The position numbers were made by a program, and so were the translations under genes. The notes beneath the pieces are model-generated. The model saw only the letters and a list, made by a program, of their open reading frames with translations, did not search any database and was not told where the DNA came from. Source: Umezawaea sp042738955 (GTDB taxonomy: Bacteria > Actinomycetota > Actinomycetes > Mycobacteriales > Pseudonocardiaceae). From it: DNA of 64,000 bases. The stretch is from the NCBI RefSeq assembly GCF_042738955.1, contig NZ_JBHYHC010000018.1, forward strand, positions 41,263 through 105,262, read 5' to 3'. Shown here in pieces: positions 28,651 to 36,660 of the stretch (position 1 is the first letter of the stretch; each line of letters starts with the position of its first letter).

Positions 28651-30687
28651 TCAGGGGGCCAGGGAGGCGTGACGGCCCGAGGTGAGGGTGTGGCCCGTGT
28701 CGATCAGTTGTTCGGCCATGGTGTCCACCGCCTCGGTGAAGTCGTGCTCCGTGTCCCAGTCGGTCAGCTGTTCCAGCAGCCACAGGCGCCACGCGCCCAC
28801 CAGGTGGCTGAAGGTTTCCGCGCCCTGTGTGGTGAAGCGGTGGTGGCCGTGGGATTCGACGACGTAACCCAGGTCGACCAGGGCTCGTGCTGTTGGTTCG
28901 AAGATGCCTGCCGGGATGCCTGTCTCGGTGGCGATCTCGTCCAGTGTGGTGTCGCCGTCGTCCACCGCGTGGCGGTAGATGCGGACGATCAGCCACGCCT
29001 GGGCCTCGGTGAGCTGGGTGCCCGCTCGGGCCAGGAGTTCCGGGCCGGGGTTGACGTGTTGTTTGCGCCAGATCTGGCCGACCAGCTTTTCCAGTTCCTG
29101 TTGTGACGTAGTGGAGGCTGGGGCCGCGAAGCTTTCGCCTACGCCGCTGTTGCCGTCCGCCGAGGCCCGTGCGGTGTCGCGCAGGCGTACTTCCGGGAGG
29201 AAGAGGGCTACCAGGAAGGCGATCGCGCCGATGGGGACCGCGTAGAGGAACACGGTGTGCAGGGCGCCCACGTAGGCGTCCAGGAACGGGGCTTTTGCCT
29301 CTGCTGGAAGGGCGTGCAGGCCCTTGACCGTGGTGACCGCGCGGGGGTCCACGGCCGGGGAGGCCGCGATGGCCTTTGCCAGGCGGTCCGGGAGTTCGCT
29401 GGCGTAGATGGTGCCGAAGACCGCTACACCGAAGGAACTGCCCATGGTGCGGAGGAAGCTGACGCCTGACGTTGCCACACCCAGGTCCGCGTAGTCGGTG
29501 GTGCTCTGCACGACGATGACGGGGACCTGCATGGTGCAGCCGATGCCCAGGCCCAGCACGATCATGTACGCGGAGGCGACGGGGAAGCTGGTGTCCGCGT
29601 CCAGGCGGGAGAGCAGGAAGAGGCCCGCGACGATGAGGGCCGAGCCGCCGATGGGGAAGTAGCGGTAGTGGCCGGTTTTGCTGATGACGTTGCCGGTGAC
29701 GATGGACGCGGCCAGCAGGCCCAGGACCAACGGGAGCATGCGGAGGCCGGATTCGGTCGCGGTGGCGCCTTGCACGTACTGCATGTACGTGGGGAGGAAG
29801 GTGATGCCGCCCAGCATGGCGAAGCCGACGATGAAGCTGAGGATGCCCGCGACCGTGAAGACCCTGCTGCGGAACAGGCGCATGGGGAGCATGGGTTCCG
29901 GCGCGCGCAGTTCGACGAAGACGAAGGCGGCCAAGGCGATCACCGAGCCCGCTGCCATCCAGAGGATGGTGGGGGAGCCCCACGGGTATTCGGTGCCGCC
30001 CCAGCTGGTGACGAGGGTGAGGCCGGTGGCCGCCAGGGCGATCAGGAGGATGCCCGCGTAGTCGATGACCGGCTTGCGGGAGCTGCGGGTGGTGGGGAGG
30101 GCGAAGACGGCCACCGCCAGGACGATCAGGCCCAGTGGGACGTTGATGTAGAACGCCCAGCGCCAGCTGAGGTGGTCGACGAAGAGGCCGCCGAGCAGTG
30201 GGCCGGCTACGGTGGCCACGCCGAACATCGCGCCCATCGCGCCCTGGTACTTGCCGCGTTCGCGCAGCGGGACGACGTCGGCGATGATCGCCGTGGCGGT
30301 GACCATGAGACCGCCCGCGCCCAGGCCTTGGACGGCGCGGAACGCGATCAGGCCCGTCATGGTGTCGGTCCAGCCGCAGAGGAAGCTGCCGACCATGAAC
30401 AGGGCGACGCTGATCAGGAACGCCGGTTTGCGGCCGAAGAGGTCGCCGAACTTGCCGATCAGGGCGGTCATGATCGTCTCGGCGAGCAGGTAGGCCGTGA
30501 CCACCCAGGAGAGGTGGTTGCCGCCGCCGACGTCTCCCACGATCGTGGGGAGTGCGGTTGCCACGATGGTTTGATCGAGTGCTGCCAGGAGCATCCCCAG
30601 CATGATCGCGACCACGACCAGGTCACGGCCGCGGCGGCTGAGTCCCGGTGTTCGGTCCTGTCGTTCGGTCTGCTCCACTAGCACCAT
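28651..30687 (-). CDS. MFS exporter (DHA2, 14-TM) fused to winged-helix domain
   Basis: This is a 678-residue protein. Residues about 20-520 form a DHA2-type drug/H+ antiporter: ALDQTIVATALPTIVGDVGG (motif D1), GKFGDLFGRKPAFL (motif A), RAVQGLGAGGLMVTATAII (motif B) and GPLLGGLFVDHLSWRWAFYIN (motif C). Fourteen hydrophobic helices can be drawn. Residues about 550-678 are soluble and resemble a MarR-type winged helix (LTEAQAWLIVRIYRHAVDDG, LDEIATETGIPAGIFEPTARALVDLGYV). Such transporter-HTH fusions occur in actinomycetes; the soluble part may gate export or bind DNA. ATG at 30687 lacks a clear ribosome site. It is divergent from hisG. Confidence 0.85.
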   Translation of the reverse strand: MVLVEQTERQDRTPGLSRRGRDLVVVAIMLGMLLAALDQTIVATALPTIVGDVGGGNHLSWVVTAYLLAETIMTALIGKFGDLFGRKPAFLISVALFMVGSFLCGWTDTMTGLIAFRAVQGLGAGGLMVTATAIIADVVPLRERGKYQGAMGAMFGVATVAGPLLGGLFVDHLSWRWAFYINVPLGLIVLAVAVFALPTTRSSRKPVIDYAGILLIALAATGLTLVTSWGGTEYPWGSPTILWMAAGSVIALAAFVFVELRAPEPMLPMRLFRSRVFTVAGILSFIVGFAMLGGITFLPTYMQYVQGATATESGLRMLPLVLGLLAASIVTGNVISKTGHYRYFPIGGSALIVAGLFLLSRLDADTSFPVASAYMIVLGLGIGCTMQVPVIVVQSTTDYADLGVATSGVSFLRTMGSSFGVAVFGTIYASELPDRLAKAIAASPAVDPRAVTTVKGLHALPAEAKAPFLDAYVGALHTVFLYAVPIGAIAFLVALFLPEVRLRDTARASADGNSGVGESFAAPASTTSQQELEKLVGQIWRKQHVNPGPELLARAGTQLTEAQAWLIVRIYRHAVDDGDTTLDEIATETGIPAGIFEPTARALVDLGYVVESHGHHRFTTQGAETFSHLVGAWRLWLLEQLTDWDTEHDFTEAVDTMAEQLIDTGHTLTSGRHASLAP

Positions 30688-30701
30688 GCACGGAGGGTAA
30701 G

Positions 30702-30723
30702 GCTGCCGTCGCGGTCCGGCAGC
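30702..30723. promoter_or_regulatory. Candidate operator between MFS and hisG
   Basis: GCTGCCG-N8-CGGCAGC, a 7-bp inverted repeat, lies 15 bp upstream of the MFS ATG and 58 bp upstream of hisG. No regulator gene is adjacent, but the winged-helix tail of the MFS protein is a possible ligand. Evidence is symmetry and position only. Confidence 0.35.
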
Positions 30724-30780
30724 ACGAACGTGGTGGCCTTGATTGTGGAATGGCGGAGGCGTTGTGCGACCATTGCGATC

Positions 30781-31644
30781 ATGACTCTGCTTCGTGTCGC
30801 GGTACCGAACAAGGGTTCTTTGAGTGCCGCTGCCATGCAGTTGCTGACCGATGCCGGTTATCAACTGCACCGCAACAATCGCGAACTTTCGATGCTCGAC
30901 GTCGCGCACGGTGTGGAATTCTTCTTCCAGCGCCCGAGGGACATCGCGGTCTACGTCGGAAGTGGCGCGCTCGACGTCGGCATCACCGGTCGGGATCTGC
31001 TGCTGGACTCCGGCGCCGCCGCGCGGGAAATCCTGCCGCTCGGTTTCGCCAAGTCGCTGTTCCGGTTCGCCGCCAAGCCCGGCGGGGTGGCCGAGATCGC
31101 CGGGCTGCACGAGCGGAGGGTGGCGACCAGCTACCCGATGCTGGTGGAGAAGTACCTGGTGGGCGTGGGTGTGAGCGCGGATCTGGTCAAGCTGGAGGGC
31201 GCCGTGGAGAACGCGGTCGCGCTCGGGCTCGCCGACGCCGTCGCCGACGTCGTGGAGACCGGGACGTCCCTGCGCAACGCGGGACTGGTGGCGTTCGGCG
31301 AGCCCGTGCTCGCCTCGGAAGCGGTCCTCGTCCGCACCGAGGGGCGAAAGTTGTCACCCGAGTTGGAGACCGCCGTCGACGTGCTGGTGCAGCGCTTGCA
31401 AGGCGTGCTGCACGCCCGTGAATTCGTGTTGATCGATTACGTGTGCCGCGCCGACGTGGTCGATCGCGCGTGTGAATTGACCCCTGGTCGCGAATCACCG
31501 ACGTTGTCGCCACTCGCGAAAGAAGGATGGGTCGCCGTGCGTTCCCTGGTCGAGCGCCACGGAATTCAGCGCGTCATGGACGAGCTGACCAACATCGGCG
31601 CCGAGGCGATTCTCGTGACGAAATTGGAAGCCTGCCGGATCTGA
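30781..31644 (+). CDS. hisG: ATP phosphoribosyltransferase (long form)
   Basis: This 287-residue enzyme joins ATP and PRPP, the first step of histidine synthesis. It has the N-terminal VAVPNKGSLSAAAMQLL, the FFFQRPRDIAVYVGSGALDVGITGRDLLLDSG region (split around residue 55), the PRPP loop VADVVETGTSLRNAGLVAF, and the C-terminal ACT-like regulatory domain of the long form (about 210-287). In actinobacteria hisG normally follows hisE. Here no his gene is adjacent and the neighbour is a drug exporter. It may be a second copy or a dispersed native gene. A small part of its 3' codons prefers A/T-ending triplets. Confidence 0.9.
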   Translation: MTLLRVAVPNKGSLSAAAMQLLTDAGYQLHRNNRELSMLDVAHGVEFFFQRPRDIAVYVGSGALDVGITGRDLLLDSGAAAREILPLGFAKSLFRFAAKPGGVAEIAGLHERRVATSYPMLVEKYLVGVGVSADLVKLEGAVENAVALGLADAVADVVETGTSLRNAGLVAFGEPVLASEAVLVRTEGRKLSPELETAVDVLVQRLQGVLHAREFVLIDYVCRADVVDRACELTPGRESPTLSPLAKEGWVAVRSLVERHGIQRVMDELTNIGAEAILVTKLEACRI

Positions 31645-31651
31645 CCCGCTG

Positions 31652-32212
31652 TCACGGCCTCCACCCCGGATCGCGACCGGTCAACCCGAGCACCCGGTCC
31701 ACCGTGGACGCCCCGTCGGGCACGACGACCTCCGCGCCGTACACCCCCATGGCGCGGCCCTGGTCCGCGGTCTTCGCCACCTCGTCGAGGGCGAACTCCA
31801 GGACGTCGTCGTCCCACTCCGGCCGCTGCCCGCTCGCCCGGCCGAGGTCCCACCCGTGCACCAGCAGCTCCACCAGCACCATCCCGCCGACCAGGTCCGC
31901 GGGCATCTCCGTCGGCCCGCCCATGTGCGTCGTGCCCGACCACGCGGCCTCGTCGCTCCACGCCTCGGCCACCTCCCGCACCTGCGCCTCCACCTCGTCC
32001 GCCCAGTCGTCGCCGACGCGCACGCCCTCGCGCGGCGGCACCGACTCCTTGCGCCCCGCGCCCGCCAGCGACGGCCCCCACGTGAGCAGGTGCTCCGCCA
32101 GCGCGCGCACGTCGAACTCGGCGCACGGCGTCGCCGCGTCCAGCCGGTCGACGGCGCGCACGACCTCGATCGTGGTCGCCGCGGTGCTGGTGATCAACGA
32201 ACCCCGTGCCAT
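31652..32212 (-). CDS. TIGR03086-type DinB/MDMPI-like protein
   Basis: This 186-residue protein of the mycothiol-dependent maleylpyruvate isomerase-like (DinB four-helix) superfamily has TPCAEFDVRALAEHLLTWG near residue 30 with the metal-ligand His. It also has VLVELLVHGWDLGRASGQ, supplying the second His motif, and it ends in a short helix. Members bind a divalent metal and some use mycothiol; many are stand-alone and uncharacterised. ATG at 32212. It is divergent from an AraC-type regulator and convergent with hisG, seven bases apart. Confidence 0.82.
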   Translation of the reverse strand: MARGSLITSTAATTIEVVRAVDRLDAATPCAEFDVRALAEHLLTWGPSLAGAGRKESVPPREGVRVGDDWADEVEAQVREVAEAWSDEAAWSGTTHMGGPTEMPADLVGGMVLVELLVHGWDLGRASGQRPEWDDDVLEFALDEVAKTADQGRAMGVYGAEVVVPDGASTVDRVLGLTGRDPGWRP

Positions 32213-32307
32213 GTGCCGTGCTCCTCGGATCGTGTTGTCGTCGCGCCGTCACGGTAGGAGCGCGTGCCGCCGCTGTCTTGGACGAACGCGACAGTAGGGT
32301 GGGCCGG

Positions 32308-33093
32308 GTGGCGGAACGGGACGTCCGGGAGATCGGCGGTGCGTGGGCGAACTTCCAGGCCCACTCGTTCCCCGAGCCCGCCGCCGACCTCGCGCCGTTC
32401 GTCGACCACTTCTGGGCGGTGGCCTGGGATCTGGGCGACCAGCCGCCCTACCGCCAGCTGATCGTGCCGAACCCGACGGTCCAGCTGTCCTTCCCGAACG
32501 GCGCCGCCGAGGTCCACGGCGTTGGCCGCCGGTCCGGGTACAAGGTGTTGGCGGGCAAGGGACGCGTGTTCGGGGTGGCGTTCCGGCCCGGCTGCTTCCG
32601 GCCGCTGCTCGGGCGGTCGGTGTCGACGATCACCGGGAGGGTCGTGCCCGCGGTGGAGCTGTTCCCGGACGTGCCCGTCCGCGCGATGGCTGACGCCGTC
32701 GACGAGCGGGAGCAGGCGCGGATCGCCGAGGAGTTCCTGCGTTCCGCCTGTCCGCCACCGGATCCGACCGCCGAGCACGTCGCAGGCGTCGTCGCGTTGG
32801 TGGCGGCGGAACCGGGGATCACCAGGGTCGCGGACCTCGCCCAGCGTCTCGATACGCACGTGCGTTCGGTGCAACGGCTGTTCGCCGAGTACGTTGGGGT
32901 GGGCCCGAAGTGGGTGATCCGCCGTTACCGGTTGCGCGAGGTGACGGACCGGATGGCGCGGTCCGCGGCGATCGACTGGGCCGGTCTGGCGGCGGAGTTG
33001 GGCTATGCGGACCAAGCCCACCTGACGCGGGACTTCACCGCGATGGTCGGAGAGTCACCGACCCGCTACGCGGCGCGGTATCCCGCACCCTGA
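32308..33093 (+). CDS. AraC-family regulator (DUF6597-type N-domain)
   Basis: This 261-residue protein has an N-terminal beta-rich domain (about 1-140; FVDHFWAVAWDLGDQPPY, IVPNPTVQLSFPNG, GVAFRPGCFRPLLG) typical of the small cytoplasmic AraC group. The C-terminal double HTH has VADLAQRLDTHVRSVQRLFAEYVGVGPK split after RSV, and WAGLAAELGYADQAHLTRDF. It is divergent from the DinB-like gene, 95 bp apart, a likely target. GTG at 32308. Ligand unknown. Confidence 0.87.
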   Translation: MAERDVREIGGAWANFQAHSFPEPAADLAPFVDHFWAVAWDLGDQPPYRQLIVPNPTVQLSFPNGAAEVHGVGRRSGYKVLAGKGRVFGVAFRPGCFRPLLGRSVSTITGRVVPAVELFPDVPVRAMADAVDEREQARIAEEFLRSACPPPDPTAEHVAGVVALVAAEPGITRVADLAQRLDTHVRSVQRLFAEYVGVGPKWVIRRYRLREVTDRMARSAAIDWAGLAAELGYADQAHLTRDFTAMVGESPTRYAARYPAP

Positions 33094-33170
33094 CGTGCCG
33101 GATTGCTTGACTAGCCAATCGTCACGGTGTTCCATAACAAGGTTTCCACTATCTGGGAGTAGGTCATTCC

Positions 33171-34523
33171 ATGCGCGGGTACCAAGACGGGGTGACCCTG
33201 GAAGTTCCCGCACCCGTCCTCCCGGTGGAGGGAGCAGTGCCGAACTGGCTCTCCGGCACCCTGCTGCGCACCGGTCCCGCGACCTCGCCCACCGCGTTCC
33301 GCAACTGGCTCGGCGGGCCGACCTCCGTGCACCGCTTCGGTTTCGGCGGCGGCGCCGTGGCGTACCGGTCGATCTCGCCGGACACCGGACCGCCCGCGCA
33401 CGGCCGCGGCCGCGTCGACTTCGCGGAGTTCACCGCCGACCCGTGCCGCTCGCTGTTCTCCCGGTTCCTCACGCGCTACCGCATCGCGCCGAACGCGGCG
33501 GCCAACGTGCTGTCGCTCGCCGACCGCCAGTGGGCCCGCCACGACACCCCGATCGCGGTCGACTTCGAGCCCGGAATCCTCGACGGCGTCGGCATTTCCG
33601 GCGGCATCGCGTCCGCCGTGCCGAGCGCGCACCCGCACCACGCGCCGCTCACCGGCGACGTGCTCGACTACGTCCTCTGGTTCGGCGAGCACAGCGAGTA
33701 CCGCGTCCACCGCAGACGCCCCGGCAGCCGCGCCCGTGAACTCCTGGTGGCCGTGCCGACCGAGAACCCCGGTTACCTGCACAGCTTCGCGGTCACCGAC
33801 CGGTTCGTCGTGCTGGTCGAGTACCCGTTCGTCGTCGACCCGCGCCACCCGCTCGCGCCCGGCAGGCCGTTCACCGCGAACCACCGCTGGCGGCCGGACC
33901 TCGGGACCCGGTTCATCGTGATCGACCAGGCCGACGGCCGGATCGTCGCCGACCACCGCACCGAGGCGTTCTTCGCGTTCCACCACATCAACGCCCGCGA
34001 CGCGGGCCACCGCGTGGTGCTGGACATCTGCTCCTACCCCAACGCCGACCCGGTCAACGCGCCCCGCCCGGCCCGCTGGCGCGGCGAACTGCCGCTGGCG
34101 CTGCCGACCCGCTACGAGATCGACCTGCTCGGCGGCGTCCTGCACACCCGCCGCCTGGCCGCCGAGGCGTTCGAACTGCCCCGCATCTCCTACCGCGCGC
34201 ACAACGGCGGCGACTACCGGTACGCCTACGGCGTCGGCGTCCAGGGTCCGCGCGGCGACAGCGTGTTCGACCGCCTGGTCAAGATCGACGTCCAGTCCGG
34301 CGACACGACCGTGTGGCACGAGCCCGGCCAGCACCCCGGTGAACCCGTCTTCGTGCCCTCGCCCACCGCCCGCCACGAGGACGACGGCGTGCTGCTGTCC
34401 GTGGTGCTGGACGGCCGCGACGGCCGGGCCGGGATGGTCGTGCTGGACGCCAGGACGTTCGAGGAACTCGCCCGCGTGGGCGTCCCGCGCCACGGCGACA
34501 CGGCGGTCTCCACCGCCAGTTGA
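33171..34523 (+). CDS. Carotenoid oxygenase homologue, atypical C-terminus
   Basis: This 450-residue protein of the RPE65/carotenoid cleavage dioxygenase family is predicted to hold Fe(II) on four His at the axis of a seven-bladed propeller. The first three are visible: SAHPHHAPL (about residue 146), YLHSFAVT (about 205) and FFAFHHINA (about 270). The open GTLLRTGPA start is also typical. The fourth His normally lies in a C-terminal GFHG motif. Here the protein stops at VGVPRHGDTAVSTAS, and only the His of PRHG can serve. It may be shortened and catalytically altered. ATG preceded by GGGAGTAGG. No carotenoid-synthesis gene is near. Confidence 0.8.
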   Translation: MRGYQDGVTLEVPAPVLPVEGAVPNWLSGTLLRTGPATSPTAFRNWLGGPTSVHRFGFGGGAVAYRSISPDTGPPAHGRGRVDFAEFTADPCRSLFSRFLTRYRIAPNAAANVLSLADRQWARHDTPIAVDFEPGILDGVGISGGIASAVPSAHPHHAPLTGDVLDYVLWFGEHSEYRVHRRRPGSRARELLVAVPTENPGYLHSFAVTDRFVVLVEYPFVVDPRHPLAPGRPFTANHRWRPDLGTRFIVIDQADGRIVADHRTEAFFAFHHINARDAGHRVVLDICSYPNADPVNAPRPARWRGELPLALPTRYEIDLLGGVLHTRRLAAEAFELPRISYRAHNGGDYRYAYGVGVQGPRGDSVFDRLVKIDVQSGDTTVWHEPGQHPGEPVFVPSPTARHEDDGVLLSVVLDGRDGRAGMVVLDARTFEELARVGVPRHGDTAVSTAS

Positions 34524-34530
34524 GCGTCCG

Positions 34531-34564
34531 GCGGTCCGGTGGTGGTGCCACGCCACCGGACCGC
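34531..34564. terminator. Hairpin terminator
   Basis: GCGGTCCGGTGG (34531-34542) pairs perfectly with CCACCGGACCGC (34553-34564), with a 10-base loop, directly after the carotenoid oxygenase stop and before the convergent P1 peptidase. Confidence 0.8.
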
Positions 34565-34607
34565 GCCGGAGCGCTTTCCCGCTCGGACGGCCGAGGTCGC
34601 TGTTCGG

Positions 34608-35588
34608 CTAGCGCCGGTACCCGGCTCCCGTCCTCGGGTACCTCTCGCGGTATGCCGCCAGGTGGCCGGTGTCCGTGGTCACGGATTCGGCGGACAGCAG
34701 GCCGTGCACCAAGGCTCGCGCGAACACCTCGGCTGCCGCGGCGATGACGGTCTCGGGGTCCGTTTCGGTGCTGCCGGTGGACGCCGAGAACACGGTGTCG
34801 CCGTCGAACAGGCCGTGTGCGGGGCGGATCGCCAAGGCCATACCGTCCTGGCCCGCGTTCGCCAGGCGGTACAGGTCGGCGGGGGAGAGGCGGGCGGTGG
34901 TGGCGATGACGCCGATGACCGTGTTGAGCGGGTTGCCGTCGAGCGCGGGTGGTGGGACCGGGTCGTCGCCGCCGTCGGCCGGGAATTCTTGCCAGGCAAC
35001 GGTTTCACCGTCGTGGATCCGGTGCGTGGCACCGAGGGGCAGGCCGTGCGGGAGGCCGGTCCGGTGGTCGACGGACGGGCCGACGGCGTTCAGCGCGGCG
35101 AGCGCGGCGACCACCGTCCCGTCCGGCAGCACGACGCTGGCGGTGCCGAGGCCGCCCTTGAGGTCGGCGTTCAGCGCCCCGGCGCCCGCCCCGACGTTGC
35201 CGCACTCGACCAGCACGTCGGCCGCCGCCACCGCTTCCGCGCCGAACGCGGCGGTGGGGCGCAGGCCGAAGTCGCCGCCGCGGCCGAGGTCGAACAGGGC
35301 CGCGGCGGGCACGACCTCCGCCCCCACGCCGTCGGCGGCGGCCAAGCCGTAGGAACTCCCGCCGGTCAGCACGATCACCGGTACCGCGCGGCCGCCGTAC
35401 CGGGGGTCGAGGGCGGCGGTCTCCCGCGTGGCGGGGGCTCCGCCGCGCACGTCCACGGTCACCAGCGAGTCCGGCGGGAGCAGCACGGCGGTCGTGCCGG
35501 TCAACGCCCCGCCGCCGATCCGGGTGGTGTTGCCGACGCGGACGCCGGGCACGTCGGTGATCGCGTTGCGCTCGCCCGCGGTGGTCAT
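34608..35588 (-). CDS. P1-family peptidase (DmpA/aminopeptidase type)
   Basis: This 326-residue Ntn-hydrolase cleaves itself into alpha and beta chains. It starts NAITDVPGVRVGNTT, the family opening. It has VIVLTGGSSYGLAAADGV and the self-cleavage site before the nucleophile in NPLNTVIGVIATTARL (Thr at about 237). The C-terminal FDGDTVFSASTGS is also conserved. Family substrates include N-terminal D- or beta-amino acid amides and nylon-like oligomers; the one used here is unknown. ATG at 35588 with GAGAGGAC. It is separated from the upstream hydrolase by a 15-bp terminator, so it has its own promoter. Confidence 0.88.
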   Translation of the reverse strand: MTTAGERNAITDVPGVRVGNTTRIGGGALTGTTAVLLPPDSLVTVDVRGGAPATRETAALDPRYGGRAVPVIVLTGGSSYGLAAADGVGAEVVPAAALFDLGRGGDFGLRPTAAFGAEAVAAADVLVECGNVGAGAGALNADLKGGLGTASVVLPDGTVVAALAALNAVGPSVDHRTGLPHGLPLGATHRIHDGETVAWQEFPADGGDDPVPPPALDGNPLNTVIGVIATTARLSPADLYRLANAGQDGMALAIRPAHGLFDGDTVFSASTGSTETDPETVIAAAAEVFARALVHGLLSAESVTTDTGHLAAYRERYPRTGAGYRR

Positions 35589-35634
35589 GGCGGTGTCCTC
35601 TCGGCTGACGACAGGCGGATTGTGCCCTGTCCGG

Positions 35635-35669
35635 CCGCCGCCACCGGGGACCTGCCCCGGTGGCGGCGG
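35635..35669 (-). terminator. Strong terminator after alpha/beta hydrolase
   Basis: CCGCCGCCACCGGGG (35635-35649) and CCCCGGTGGCGGCGG (35655-35669) form a perfect 15-bp stem with a 5-base loop, four bases after the stop of the leftward hydrolase. Confidence 0.85.
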
Positions 35670-35673
35670 GGCC

Positions 35674-36399
35674 TCACCCCAGGTGCCTGGCGAAGAACCG
35701 GTTCGCCGCGTCCCCGGCGTACGCGGGGACACCGGTGTGGCCGCCCATGTTGGCGTTGAGCGTCTTCTCCTTGGACCCGAAGGCGTCGAACAGGTCCAGC
35801 GCCATCTGCCGGTCGTTGCCCTCGTCGTCCCACTGGAGCAGGACGTGCAACGGGATGGTGACCTGCCGGGCCTCCTCGATGATGGCGCGGGGCACGTAGC
35901 TGCCCGCGAACAGCGCGGCGGCCACAATGCGCGGTTCGACCACCGCCAGCCGGACGCCGATGGAGATCACGCCGCCGGAGAAGCCGACCGGGCCGCCGAT
36001 CTCGGGCAGTTCCTGGAGGGCGTCCAGGGTGGCCCGCCACTCCGGGACCGCCTGGTCGACCAGCGGGAGGACGAGCCGGTCGACGATGTCGTCGCTGACC
36101 CGCTCGCCCGCCTCCACCGCGCGGCGCAGGTCGGCGCGGGCCTGGTCGGCGGCGGCGACACGGGGTCGGACGCCCGCTCCCGGCAGTTCGATGGTGGCCG
36201 CGGCGTACCCCTCCGCGACGGTCTGGCGAGCACGGGCCGCCAGCCTGGGGTGCATCCGGTCCAGGCCGCCGGGGTGGCCCATCAGGATCAGCGGGGCGGG
36301 TGCGGAGCCGGACGTCCACAGGACGCCGGGGATCTCGCCGAGGGTGAACCGGCGTTCGAGGACGCCGTCGTCGAGGAGCTGTTCGGACGTGAAGTGCAT
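35674..36399 (-). CDS. Alpha/beta hydrolase, dienelactone-hydrolase-like
   Basis: This 241-residue protein has LILMGHPGG at the oxyanion region, the nucleophile in GPVGFSGGVISIG (Ser about residue 145), an acidic residue in LLQWDDEGND and the His in NMGGHTGVPAYAGD. The set and order fit a catalytic triad of the DLH/acyl-peptidase-like group. Substrate unknown. ATG at 36399 with only a weak ribosome site. A very short reading frame with a strong ribosome site lies just upstream and may control it. Confidence 0.8.
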   Translation of the reverse strand: MHFTSEQLLDDGVLERRFTLGEIPGVLWTSGSAPAPLILMGHPGGLDRMHPRLAARARQTVAEGYAAATIELPGAGVRPRVAAADQARADLRRAVEAGERVSDDIVDRLVLPLVDQAVPEWRATLDALQELPEIGGPVGFSGGVISIGVRLAVVEPRIVAAALFAGSYVPRAIIEEARQVTIPLHVLLQWDDEGNDRQMALDLFDAFGSKEKTLNANMGGHTGVPAYAGDAANRFFARHLG

Positions 36400-36438
36400 G
36401 GTCGTGCCTTTCGGGAGTGAGAAGTGCTCCCGGACGAC

Positions 36439-36492
36439 CTATCGCCCGACCATGACCCCTGAGGGGAGCACCCATGTCGCTACAACGGTCAC
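36439..36492 (-). CDS. Candidate leader peptide of 17 residues
   Basis: GTG at 36492 is preceded, eight bases away, by AGGAGG within a ten-base purine-rich ribosome site (36498-36507), the best such site in this region. The frame encodes MTVVATWVLPSGVMVGR and stops 39 bases before the hydrolase start. The 3' part includes CCCCTGAGGGG. By position it could be an attenuating upstream frame. It has no homologue that I recognise and could be chance. Confidence 0.35.
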   Translation of the reverse strand: MTVVATWVLPSGVMVGR

Positions 36493-36570
36493 GGGTACCA
36501 CCTCCTCGATCTCTCGCACGGTCGCCGGAACGGTAGCAAAGGGCCCTTGGCGTCCGCCACCGGGTTTTCG

Positions 36571-36600
36571 TTGACACCGGTCGACGATGAATCATATCTT
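36571..36600 (+). promoter_or_regulatory. Promoter of the GH95 gene
   Basis: A perfect TTGACA (36571-36576) is followed after 18 bases by TATCTT (36595-36600) in an AT-rich patch. It is 60-90 bp upstream of the ATG. Confidence 0.55.
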
Positions 36601-36660
36601 ATATCCGATTTTGGCTACCGACTGTCACCCGCTCGTTACCGGTCAAAGGGGACCCCGACG

